From Streptomyces griseus subsp. griseus (lineage in GTDB: Bacteria; Actinomycetota; Actinomycetes; Streptomycetales; Streptomycetaceae): a DNA stretch of 64,000 nt. Of the stretch, positions 7,800-15,276 are shown one piece after another. The translations under genes were made by a program, and so were the position numbers. The stretch spans positions 62,001-126,000 of the forward strand of contig NZ_JOJE01000039.1 of NCBI RefSeq assembly GCF_000720255.1. The letters are read 5' to 3'. Under the pieces are notes generated by a model that did not search any database, was not told the DNA's origin, and saw only the letters and a program-made list of their open reading frames with translations. Within the stretch, counting starts at the first letter, position 1, and every line of letters starts with the position of its first letter.

Positions 7800-8957
7800 T
7801 CAGGCTTCGGACACCGTGCCCTTGAGCCTGCGCGGCAGCGAGACAGCGAGAGCCCGGGTCGCGGCCTCTTCCGTACCACGGTCTCCCTCCTCGTACCGGC
7901 CCCGCAGCTCCGACACGACTCCGAACACCGCCGCCGTCATGGGCACGGAGAGGAGCATTCCGAGGACACCCGCGACCGAGGCACCGGCCGTGAGGGCCAG
8001 CAGAATCACCGCGGGGTGCATCTGCAGAGTCCGGCTCTGGATCATCGGCTGCAGCACATTGCCCTCGAGGAGCTGCACCACGAACACGACACCCAGGACC
8101 CACAGCGCGCTCCCGAGACCACCGTCGGCGAAGGCGACCAGGACCGCGACCGCGCCGGACAGGAGCGCGCCGAGGTAGGGGATGTACGCACCGATGAACA
8201 CCAGTGCCCCGAGCCCGACCGCACCCGGTACGTCCAGGACGAGCAGACCGACAGTGATGCAGACGGCATCGATGAAGGCGACGATCGTGGTGCCGCGCAT
8301 GAAGCCCTCGATCGCCCGGAAGGCGCGACGGGCCATCACCTCGAGCGTTCCACCGGAGCCCCGGGGGGCGAGCGAGTGCAACGCGGCGACGGCCCGGTCG
8401 GAGTCACGCAGGAAGAAGAACATGAGCAGGATCGCGAGCGTGCCCGTCGTGGCCATCTCGACGACCACGCTCACGCCGCTCAAGAGGCCCGAGACGGCGG
8501 TGCCGCCGAACTTCGACACCAGGTCCTTCGCGTTCGCGGCGAGACCGTCCAGGGGTGCCCCCGCCACTCCGAACCTCTCCTCGAGCGACGCGGCCGCGTC
8601 GCGCAGAGAGGAGATGATCTGGTCACCCGTGTCGATGAGGGCGGCCACCACGATGTACGCCACCCCACCCATGACCACGACGACGGCGGCACAGGTCAGC
8701 CCGGCGGCCAGCGACTTGTTGATCCTCATCGCGATCAGTCGGCGGTAGAGCGGGCCGAGCAGGGCCGCGCCGAGCAGCGCGAGCAGAACCGGCGTCACGA
8801 CGGTCTCGAACGTGACGCAGAACCACACCACCACGGAGATGACACCGCTGACGAGGAGTACCAGAGCGCTCGCCGCGGCCACGCGTCGGGCGATCCCGTG
8901 GAGTGGGTTGTGCCGGGGCTCCGTCCGACGCCGGTCGGTCCGCCCCGGCCTGTTCAT
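7800..8957 (-). CDS. AI-2E family transporter (PF01594)
   Basis: This 385-residue polytopic membrane protein is of the PerM/AI-2E exporter family. Hydrophobic helices begin at about residue 25, and the C-terminal core shows the family pattern VPGAVGLGALVFIGAYIPYLGALLSG. A soluble alpha-helical domain separates the second and later helices. Members include putative autoinducer-2 exporters and sodium/proton antiporters, so the substrate is open. The start is uncertain: ATG at 8957 gives the usual family length, but in-frame starts at 8999 and 9116 would add 14 or 53 hydrophilic residues. None has a clear ribosome site. Confidence 0.82.
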   Translation of the reverse strand: MNRPGRTDRRRTEPRHNPLHGIARRVAAASALVLLVSGVISVVVWFCVTFETVVTPVLLALLGAALLGPLYRRLIAMRINKSLAAGLTCAAVVVVMGGVAYIVVAALIDTGDQIISSLRDAAASLEERFGVAGAPLDGLAANAKDLVSKFGGTAVSGLLSGVSVVVEMATTGTLAILLMFFFLRDSDRAVAALHSLAPRGSGGTLEVMARRAFRAIEGFMRGTTIVAFIDAVCITVGLLVLDVPGAVGLGALVFIGAYIPYLGALLSGAVAVLVAFADGGLGSALWVLGVVFVVQLLEGNVLQPMIQSRTLQMHPAVILLALTAGASVAGVLGMLLSVPMTAAVFGVVSELRGRYEEGDRGTEEAATRALAVSLPRRLKGTVSEA

Positions 8958-9315
8958 GGACGCGCCCGTGGTCCTGATCAGCGGACGCGTGCGGTGCATC
9001 GGCCTTCGCGGTCCAGATCCCCCGCTGTGTCTGCCCACTCTGCTCTTCTCCGCTCGCACGTGGCCGAATCCGACGACCACACGTCCCATGGGGGAGGTCG
9101 CCACGACGGGCTGCATGACCCAGCACTCAAACTAGGCGCGGAAATCCGGCCGCCCACGGCACCCGGGAAGCGAATACGCCACCGCCGCCTCCTACTTCGG
9201 TACTGGCGGCGCTCCTTCCGAGGCACCCGGGGCGGTACCCCGGTACTCATCGACCGGGCGTTCTCAGTCGCTCCGGCCCCGGTCACCCGACACGGGGACG
9301 AACGGGCGCATGGTG
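8958..9315. other. Gene-poor stretch upstream of the AI-2E gene
   Basis: Apart from the possible N-terminal extensions of the AI-2E family gene (starts at 8999 or 9116), I see no gene here. GGGGCGGTACCCC near 9230-9242 is a short inverted repeat that could serve as a weak terminator for the dehydratase arriving from the right. Confidence 0.4.
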
Positions 9316-11028
9316 TCAGTGCGACTCACGGGTCACCGTCGAACCGCTGGAGCCGACCAGGAAGTCCAGGTCGGCGCCTGTGTCGGCTTGCAGGACGTGG
9401 TCGACGTAGAGGCGTTCCCAGCCGCGGCGGGGGGCGGCGAAGCCGTCGACGGTGGCCTGATCGGGCTTGCGGGCCGCCAGTTCGTCGGCGGGTACGTCGA
9501 CGTCGATGCGGCGGGCCTCGACATCGAGGGTGATGACGTCCCCGGTCCGCACCAGGGCGAGGGGGCCGCCGGCCGCCGCCTCCGGGGCTACATGCAGCAC
9601 GACGGTGCCGTACGCGGTGCCGCTCATCCGGCCGTCGCAGACACGGACCATGTCACGCACACCCTGTTCGAGCAGCTTCTTCGGCAGCGGCATGTTCGAG
9701 ACCTCGGGCATCCCCGGGTAGCCCCTGGGGCCACAGCCGCGCAGGACGAGGACGGAGTCGGCGTCGACGTCGAGTTCGGGGTCGTCGATGCGGGCGCGGA
9801 AGTCCTCGATCGAGTCGAAGACCACCGCCCGGCCCCGGTGTATGAGCAGATGCGGGGAGGCCGCGGCCGGTTTGATCAGCGCCCCGTCGGGCGCGAGATT
9901 GCCGCGCAGTACGGCGATGCCGCCCTCGGCGACCAACGGTTCGGCGCGGGTCCTGATGACCTCGCCGTCCCAGATCGGCGCGTCTTCGAGGTATGCGACC
10001 AGCGGTGTGCCGGTGACGGTCAGCGCGTCGGGGTCGAGCAGATCGCGCACTTCGCGCAGTACGGCGAGGAGCCCGCCGGCGCGGTGGAAGTCCTCCATCA
10101 GGAAGCGTCCCGCCGGCTGCAGGTCGACCAGGACCGGTACGCGCGAGCCGATGCGGTCGAAGTCGTCCAGCGACAACTCGATGCCCAGCCGGCCCGCGAT
10201 CGCCAGGAGATGGACGACCGCGTTCGTCGAGCCGCCGATCGCGGCCAGGGCAACGATCGCGTTGTGGAAGGACGCCTTGGTCAGGAACGTGCCCGGCCGC
10301 CGCTCCGCGCCCACCATGTCCACCGCCAGCCGCCCGGTGTGGTGCGCGGCCTCCAGCAGCCGGCTGTCGGGGGCGGGGGTTCCGGCCGTACCGGGGAGCA
10401 CCGTGCCCAGCGCCTCCGCCACCAGGGCCATCGTCGACGCCGTGCCCATGGTGTTGCAGTGCCCGCGACTGCGGATCATCGACGACTCCGACCGGGCGAA
10501 CTCCTCCTGGGAGAGCGTGCCGGCCCGGACCTCCTCCGACAGCTGCCACACACCGGTGCCGCAGCCCAGCAGGCTGCCGCGGAAGGTCCCGTTGAGCATC
10601 GGACCGCCGGGGACCACGACCGCGGGCAGATCCACCGAGGCGGCGGCCATCAGCAGCGACGGGATCGTCTTGTCGCAGCCGCCGAGCAGCACCACGCCGT
10701 CGATGGGGTTGGCCCGCAGCATCTCCTCCGTGGCCATCGCGGCCATGTTGCGCCACAGCATCGCGGTGGGCCGCACGTTCGTCTCGCCGAGTGACACCAC
10801 CGGCAGGTCCAGCGGGATCCCGCCCGCTTCGTACACGCCGTTGCGCACCGAGGCGGCGACCTCGTCCAGGTGCGCGTTGCAGGGGGTCAGGTCCGAGGCG
10901 GTGTTGGCGATGGCGATCTGCGGCCGGCCGGTGAAGGCGTCACCCGGAACGCCCCGTCGCATCCATGCCCGGTGGATGTAGGCGTTGCGGCCCTGCCCCT
11001 CGTACCACTGCGCGCTGCGGAGCCTCAC
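9316..11028 (-). CDS. IlvD/Edd-family sugar-acid dehydratase
   Basis: This 570-residue Fe-S dehydratase removes water from a 2,3-dihydroxy acid to give a 2-keto-3-deoxy acid. Cluster-binding cysteines are visible in TPCNAH, LLGGCDKT and HCNTMGTAST, with the DGRMSG motif near the C-terminus. The N-terminus (RLRSAQWYEG, then RAWMRRG) is typical of the sugar-acid branch (arabinonate, xylonate, fuconate type) rather than branched-chain IlvD. Its divergent IclR regulator, FAH-family hydrolase and alcohol dehydrogenase support sugar-acid catabolism. The GTG at 11028 follows a clear GGAAGGGG site. Confidence 0.85.
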   Translation of the reverse strand: MRLRSAQWYEGQGRNAYIHRAWMRRGVPGDAFTGRPQIAIANTASDLTPCNAHLDEVAASVRNGVYEAGGIPLDLPVVSLGETNVRPTAMLWRNMAAMATEEMLRANPIDGVVLLGGCDKTIPSLLMAAASVDLPAVVVPGGPMLNGTFRGSLLGCGTGVWQLSEEVRAGTLSQEEFARSESSMIRSRGHCNTMGTASTMALVAEALGTVLPGTAGTPAPDSRLLEAAHHTGRLAVDMVGAERRPGTFLTKASFHNAIVALAAIGGSTNAVVHLLAIAGRLGIELSLDDFDRIGSRVPVLVDLQPAGRFLMEDFHRAGGLLAVLREVRDLLDPDALTVTGTPLVAYLEDAPIWDGEVIRTRAEPLVAEGGIAVLRGNLAPDGALIKPAAASPHLLIHRGRAVVFDSIEDFRARIDDPELDVDADSVLVLRGCGPRGYPGMPEVSNMPLPKKLLEQGVRDMVRVCDGRMSGTAYGTVVLHVAPEAAAGGPLALVRTGDVITLDVEARRIDVDVPADELAARKPDQATVDGFAAPRRGWERLYVDHVLQADTGADLDFLVGSSGSTVTRESH

Positions 11029-11040
11029 CCTGGAGCCCCT

Positions 11041-11075
11041 TCCAGTAATCGGTACGGCAATCTAGAGTCTGGAAC
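11041..11075. promoter_or_regulatory. Divergent promoter with palindromic -35 half-sites (IclR operator candidate)
   Basis: TTCCAG (11041-11046) and CTGGAA (11070-11075) are exact inverted copies. For the IclR gene, TTCCAG is spaced 17 bp from TAGAGT (11064-11069), a good -10 that predicts a nearly leaderless transcript. On the other strand the second half-site lies at the -35 position for the dehydratase. A regulator bound to both arms would block both promoters. Confidence 0.45.
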
Positions 11076-11078
11076 GCC

Positions 11079-11903
11079 ATGAAGCATACGCAGACATCCG
11101 ACGAATCGACAGACCCCGGCGAGGACAGCGCGACAGGCCCCGACGGCGGCCGTCTCGTCGGCTCGGACCGGGTGCTCGCCGTCCTGAGGGAACTCGCGCG
11201 GTATCCCGACGGTGTGGGACTGGACGAGGTGACCCGGGTGATCGGCAGTCCCAAGCCGACCGTGCACCGGGCGCTCGGCGCACTGCGCCGCGCCGGACTG
11301 GCCGACCAGGACGACCGTGGCCGTTATGTGCTCGGGGACGAGTTCCTGCGGATGGCGTTCGCCCACCACGAGGCCCGTCCCGATCATGTCCGCGTCCGTC
11401 CGGTCCTCGAGGCGCTCGCGCACCGGTTCGGCGAGACGGCTCACTACGCCGTGCTCGACGGCCGGGAGGTCGTCTACCGCGCCAAGGTCGACCCGCCCTC
11501 CGGTGCCGTCAAGCTGACGTCGACGATCGGCGGCCGCAACCTCGCCCACTCGACCGCCGTCGGCAAGCTGCTCCTCGCCCGGCACCTGGGCACCCTCGAC
11601 GAGGTCAAGGCGTGGATGGACGGCGCTGACCTGGAGCGCCTGACACCCCGGACGCTGTGTACGGCCACCGATCTGCACCATGGGCTCAGGGCCACGGTCG
11701 AACAGGGCTACTCATGTGACGACCAGGAGAACGAGATCGGCGTCAACTGCCTCGCCCTGCCCGTGTACCTCACCTCGCCCACGACCCCGTCCGGGGCGGT
11801 GAGCATCAGCGCGCTCGCCTACCGGATGCCGCTGACCACCCTGGTGGACGCGCTCGACGAGATCCGCGCCCTGCTCGGTCCGCTCGGCGAACCCCACTCC
11901 TGA
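11079..11903 (+). CDS. IclR-family transcriptional regulator of the sugar-acid cluster
   Basis: This 274-residue protein has a winged-helix domain at residues 28-90 (LAVLRELARYPDGVGLDEVTR, with recognition region SPKPTVHRALGALR) and an IclR effector domain from about 105, including STAVGKLLLA and NEIGVNCLALPV. It is divergent from the dehydratase and upstream of the FAH-family and alcohol dehydrogenase genes on its own strand. It probably controls both arms in response to a sugar acid or its keto product. The N-terminal 25 residues are polar and disordered. Confidence 0.88.
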   Translation: MKHTQTSDESTDPGEDSATGPDGGRLVGSDRVLAVLRELARYPDGVGLDEVTRVIGSPKPTVHRALGALRRAGLADQDDRGRYVLGDEFLRMAFAHHEARPDHVRVRPVLEALAHRFGETAHYAVLDGREVVYRAKVDPPSGAVKLTSTIGGRNLAHSTAVGKLLLARHLGTLDEVKAWMDGADLERLTPRTLCTATDLHHGLRATVEQGYSCDDQENEIGVNCLALPVYLTSPTTPSGAVSISALAYRMPLTTLVDALDEIRALLGPLGEPHS

Positions 11904-11908
11904 CTTAC

Positions 11909-11970
11909 CGCCACTCCCCATCGCCACTCCCCATCGACGCACCCCATCGACCCACCCCATCGACCCACCC
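11909..11970 (+). repeat. 13-bp tandem repeat, 4.8 copies, in front of the FAH-family gene
   Basis: Units start at 11909, 11922, 11935, 11948 and 11961 (partial). Units 1 and 2 are identical (CGCCACTCCCCAT); later units are CGACGCACCCCAT and CGACCCACCCCAT. The array fills the 80-bp gap between the regulator and the FAH-family gene and stops right at the ribosome site TGGAGAC. Confidence 0.92.
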
Positions 11971-11983
11971 TGGAGACAGCCCC

Positions 11984-12844
11984 GTGTTCCTCATGCGTAT
12001 TGGCGCCCCCGGCGCCGAGAAGCCCGTCGCCCGTGTCGACGACGAGACCTATGTCGACCTCTCCGACGTCGTCACCGACTTCGACGAGGCGTTCTTCGGG
12101 TCGGGCGGCATCGACCGCGTCCGCCCCGTCGTCGCCGAGCGCGCGGAGGCGGGCCAGGTGTCCCGTTTCGCCGGAGAACGCGTCGGCGCTCCGGTCGCGC
12201 GCCCGCACCAGATCCTGTGCATCGGCCTCAACTACCGCGACCACGCGGCGGAGAGCGGCATGCCCGTCCCCGACGAGCCGATCCTGTTCACCAAGTCGCC
12301 CAACACCCTGATCGGCCCGAACGACGACGTGCGCATTCCCCGCGGGTCCACCAAGACGGACTGGGAGGTGGAACTCGGCATCGTGATCGGCCGCCGCACC
12401 AGCTACCTGGACTCGGTGGCGGAGGCACGTGACGCCATCGCCGGATACGTCGTCGTGAACGACGTCAGCGAGCGCGCCTTCCAGCTGGAACGCGGCGGGC
12501 AGTGGGCCAAGGGCAAGTCCGCGGAGACCTTCAACCCCGCCGGCCCGTGGCTCGCCACCAGCGACGAGATCGACGACGTGCTCGACCTCGGCATGTGGCT
12601 GGACGTCAACGGCGTGCGCCGGCAGACCGGCAGCACCAAGACGATGATCTTCGACCCGTACTTCATCGTGCACTACCTCAGCCAGTTCCTCGTCCTGGAA
12701 CCCGGCGACCTGATCAACACCGGTACCCCGCCCGGGGTCGGCATGGGTCTCACCCCGCCGACGTATCTCCAGGCGGGTGACGTGATGGAGCTGGGTATCA
12801 AGCACCTCGGCAGCCAGCGTCAGCTCGTACTCGGACCCCGGTGA
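11984..12844 (+). CDS. Fumarylacetoacetate hydrolase-family protein (diketo acid hydrolase or lyase)
   Basis: This 286-residue cytoplasmic enzyme has an FAH fold. The metal and active-site motifs GLNYRDHAAE, the EVELG pair (DWEVELGIVIG), VVNDVSERAFQ and NTGTPPGVGMG are all present in the expected order. Family members cleave C-C bonds in diketo or hydroxy-keto acids with Mg or Mn. Beside an IlvD-type dehydratase and an alcohol dehydrogenase, a role as 2,4-diketo-3-deoxy sugar-acid hydrolase, giving pyruvate and a hydroxy acid, fits best. Automatic annotation as ureidoglycolate lyase is possible but its position does not favour it. The GTG start has a TGGAGAC site; its stop overlaps the next start as GTGA. 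Confidence 0.82.
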   Translation: MFLMRIGAPGAEKPVARVDDETYVDLSDVVTDFDEAFFGSGGIDRVRPVVAERAEAGQVSRFAGERVGAPVARPHQILCIGLNYRDHAAESGMPVPDEPILFTKSPNTLIGPNDDVRIPRGSTKTDWEVELGIVIGRRTSYLDSVAEARDAIAGYVVVNDVSERAFQLERGGQWAKGKSAETFNPAGPWLATSDEIDDVLDLGMWLDVNGVRRQTGSTKTMIFDPYFIVHYLSQFLVLEPGDLINTGTPPGVGMGLTPPTYLQAGDVMELGIKHLGSQRQLVLGPR

Positions 12845-13878
12845 GCCGTCGCCTCATGCGCGCCTTCGTCCTGACCGCCCCCGGCCAGTACGAGGTCCAG
12901 GACCTCCCGGCGCCGGTGGCCGGCCCGGGCGAGGTCGTCGTCGACGTCGAGCGGGTCGGCGTGTGCGGCACCGACATGGAGTTCTTCACCGGCGAGATGG
13001 CCTACCTGCACCAGGGACACTCCTCCTACCCGATGCGGCCGGGCCACGAGTGGGCCGGGCGTGTCGCGGCGGTCGGCGACGGCGTCGCCCCGGGCTGGCT
13101 CGGCCGTCGTGTCATGGGCGACACCATGCTCGGCTGCGGCGCCTGCCGCCGCTGTCTGCGCGGGCGCCGGCACGTGTGTGAGGAGCGGCAGGAAGTCGGT
13201 ATCCGCGGGGGCCGGGCCGGGGCCCTGGCCGAGCAACTCGCCGTTCCGGCCTCGTCGTTGCACGCCCTGCCCGGCTCCGTCGACCCCGTGCTCGGCGCGC
13301 TCGTCGAGCCGGGCGGCAACGCTCTGCGCGCCGCCCGGGCCGCCGCACCCCGGCCCGGGGACCGCGCCCTCGTCCTCGGTCCGGGGACGATCGGTCTGCT
13401 GACAGCGATGTTCCTCCGGGCCGCCGGCGCCGAGGTCCACCTGATGGGCACGACCGCAAGCTCCCTCGCCTTCGCCCGCGGGCTGGGCTTCGCACACACA
13501 TGGACCGAGGACTCTGTTCCGGACCTGCCCTTCGACGCGGTCGTCGACGCCTCGAACGCCGCCCATCTGCCCGCGCGGGCACTGGAACTCGTCGAACCGG
13601 CCGGACGCCTCGTCTACATCGGGCTGGCCGGCGGACCCAGCCGCATCGACACCCGCGCCCTCGCCCTCAAGGACGCCACCGCGGTCGGCGTCCTGTCCGC
13701 CTCCCCCGGCCTCGACGCCACCATCCGCGCCTACGCCGACGGATCCGTCGATCCCAGGCCGCTCGTCGCCGCCACCGTCGGCCTCGCCGAGGCCGGCTCA
13801 GTCCTCGCAGGCGAACGCCCCGCGAACGCCGGGCCCGGCCCCAAGATCCACGTCGACCCACGATCGACTGCACGGTGA
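12841..13878 (+). CDS. Zinc-dependent medium-chain alcohol/sugar dehydrogenase
   Basis: This 345-residue MDR enzyme has catalytic-zinc residues in VCGTD and GHEWAG, a structural zinc lobe CGACRRCLRGRRHVC with four Cys, and a cofactor-binding Rossmann region LVLGPGTIGLL near residue 180. It oxidises a polyol, sugar or hydroxy acid with NAD(P). The GTGA overlap with the FAH-family gene shows co-translation. An internal ATG at 12856 is a possible alternative start. It could oxidise the free sugar or the C4 hydroxyl of the keto-deoxy acid. A decayed short-chain dehydrogenase follows directly. Confidence 0.85.
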   Translation: MSRRLMRAFVLTAPGQYEVQDLPAPVAGPGEVVVDVERVGVCGTDMEFFTGEMAYLHQGHSSYPMRPGHEWAGRVAAVGDGVAPGWLGRRVMGDTMLGCGACRRCLRGRRHVCEERQEVGIRGGRAGALAEQLAVPASSLHALPGSVDPVLGALVEPGGNALRAARAAAPRPGDRALVLGPGTIGLLTAMFLRAAGAEVHLMGTTASSLAFARGLGFAHTWTEDSVPDLPFDAVVDASNAAHLPARALELVEPAGRLVYIGLAGGPSRIDTRALALKDATAVGVLSASPGLDATIRAYADGSVDPRPLVAATVGLAEAGSVLAGERPANAGPGPKIHVDPRSTAR

Positions 13879-13888
13879 GCCCGGCCCC

Positions 13889-14056
13889 ATAGCGACTTCC
13901 ACGGCGCCGGCGCGATCGTCACCGGCGGCGGCAACGGCGGCATCGGGCCGCCACGGCCGCCCTGCCGCCCTGCCGCCCTGCCGCCCTGCCGCCCTGCCGC
14001 GAGAGCGTGGGGCGCGGGTGGCCGTCCCCGGCCCCGGACACCGACAGCGCCCCGGC
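13889..14056 (+). pseudogene. Remnant of a short-chain dehydrogenase N-terminus
   Basis: Eleven bases after the alcohol dehydrogenase stop, the translation SDFHGAGAIVTGGGNGGIG (from 13891) is the first strand and nucleotide-binding loop of an SDR. ATAAL follows in a second frame from 13953, and RERGARVAV in a third frame (14000-14026) matches strand 2. The presumed ATG reads ATAGC, one G short. An 8-bp repeat array separates the last two pieces. Nothing SDR-like is clear beyond about 14056. The gene is therefore frameshifted, startless and truncated. It was probably the fourth enzyme of the sugar-acid operon. Confidence 0.6.
13957..14000 (+). repeat. 8-bp tandem repeat, 5.5 copies, inside the SDR remnant
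   Basis: CCGCCCTG occurs at 13957, 13965, 13973, 13981 and 13989, followed by CCGC. Because eight is not a multiple of three, each gain or loss shifts the reading frame of the surrounding SDR remnant. Confidence 0.95.
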
Positions 14057-14373
14057 GGGGGTGCATGCCCTGCGGGGGGCGATCCGGCACGCGGCGGCGG
14101 CAGGAGCCCCCCGGACGGCCGCACCAACAGCCAGGTCGCGGTACGCCGAGGGCTGGTTCCGCTCACTCACAGTCCATGGGGCGACGATGGCTCGGCGGGG
14201 GCGGCGGAGACGGAGGGAGGCGGAGGCGAAGACGGATGAGGTTGTCGATCGTGGTCACCGGAGAGAGCTGCCGATGCCGAAGGGAATCGGACATATGAGC
14301 CAAGGGTGACGGCCCCCCGTTCGGCCGGTCAGGACCCTTCCGTGCCGCCAGACTCCTAGGAGGGAACGCTCCG
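14057..14373. other. Non-coding stretch before the prenyltransferase operon
   Basis: No reading frame here looks like a gene. The stretch is low-complexity and G-rich around 14180-14240. It ends in a strong AGGAGGG ribosome site (14357-14363) for the prenyltransferase. No clear promoter hexamers were found. Confidence 0.5.
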
Positions 14374-15276
14374 GTGGGGCGTGCATATGGGCGATACGGG
14401 GTGGGCGTGACCGAGCGCGGTAGGGCCGACCGTGCCGCTCCGGGCGAGACGGGGCTGGGTGTGACGGATCACGGCGTCCATCGCGCACGCACGGCAACGG
14501 GGGACGGGCCGGGTGGGCGAAAGTACGGCAACGAGCAGCGGCGGGACGATGGGCCGGCGCGTGCGGTGCCGCGGCACGTAGCCTGCGTGATGGACGGCAA
14601 CGGCCGCTGGGCTCAGCGGCGTTCGCTTCCACGAACGGCGGGCCATCGGGCTGCGGAGACCACCGTCATCGACATCATCGAGGCGGCCCGGTCGGCCGGA
14701 GTCGAGTGGCTCAGCCTGTACGCCTTCTCCACCGAGAACTGGAACCGCCCCGGCACCGAGGTCGACTACCTGATGCGCCTGGTCCGCCGGGTTGTGCGCA
14801 AGCACGCACCACTGCTTCTCGCCCGCGGCATCCGCTGCCGCTTCCTCGGGGCCGCCGACCCGCGCATTCCCGGGGAGCTGGCCCAGGACTTCGACGATCT
14901 GGCGACGCTGACCGCCGACAACCAGGGGATGACGCTCACCGTCGCCTTCGACCACGGTGGACGCCGAGACATCGTCGAGGCCGCCAGGTCGCTGATCCGC
15001 AACGGGACACAAGCCGACGAGGTGACCGAGCGGCTCTTCGCGGACCACCTGCCGTTCCCCGACACCCCCGACGTCGACCTCGTCATCCGCACCTCCGGCG
15101 AGCAGCGCATCTCCAACTTCATGCTCTGGCAGGTCGCCTACGCCGAGTGGGTCTTCCCTGAGGCGCTCTGGCCGGACTTCCGGGCCCCTGACTTCCTCGC
15201 CTGCCTGCACACCTACCGGCGCCGTGACCGCCGCTTCGGCGGCGTCCCACCCCAGACGAACGGAGACCCGTCATGA
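14374..15276 (+). CDS. Cis-prenyltransferase (UppS-like Z-isoprenyl diphosphate synthase)
   Basis: This 300-residue enzyme condenses isopentenyl diphosphate onto an allylic diphosphate with cis geometry. The substrate-binding motif MDGNGRWAQRR begins near residue 71, FSTENWNRP is near 118, and the C-terminal signature RTSGEQRISNFMLWQ followed by YAEWVF is intact. Housekeeping UppS proteins are about 250 residues; this one has some 65 extra Gly/Arg-rich N-terminal residues. The GTG at 14374 is chosen for its AGGAGGG site. Its stop overlaps the start of the oxygenase-like gene as ATGA, so this is probably a pathway-specific enzyme supplying a Z-prenyl chain, not the cell-wall UppS. Confidence 0.88.
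   Translation: MGRAYGRYGVGVTERGRADRAAPGETGLGVTDHGVHRARTATGDGPGGRKYGNEQRRDDGPARAVPRHVACVMDGNGRWAQRRSLPRTAGHRAAETTVIDIIEAARSAGVEWLSLYAFSTENWNRPGTEVDYLMRLVRRVVRKHAPLLLARGIRCRFLGAADPRIPGELAQDFDDLATLTADNQGMTLTVAFDHGGRRDIVEAARSLIRNGTQADEVTERLFADHLPFPDTPDVDLVIRTSGEQRISNFMLWQVAYAEWVFPEALWPDFRAPDFLACLHTYRRRDRRFGGVPPQTNGDPS

Noticed and set aside
9310..10794. Plus-strand frame opposite the sugar-acid dehydratase
   Set aside because: The opposite strand encodes a full-length dehydratase with all cysteine motifs; this frame has no recognisable domain.
12841..12856. Choosing ATG 12856 over GTG 12841 for the alcohol dehydrogenase
   Set aside because: The GTGA overlap with the upstream stop is a common coupling signal, so the GTG was kept, though the ATG remains possible.
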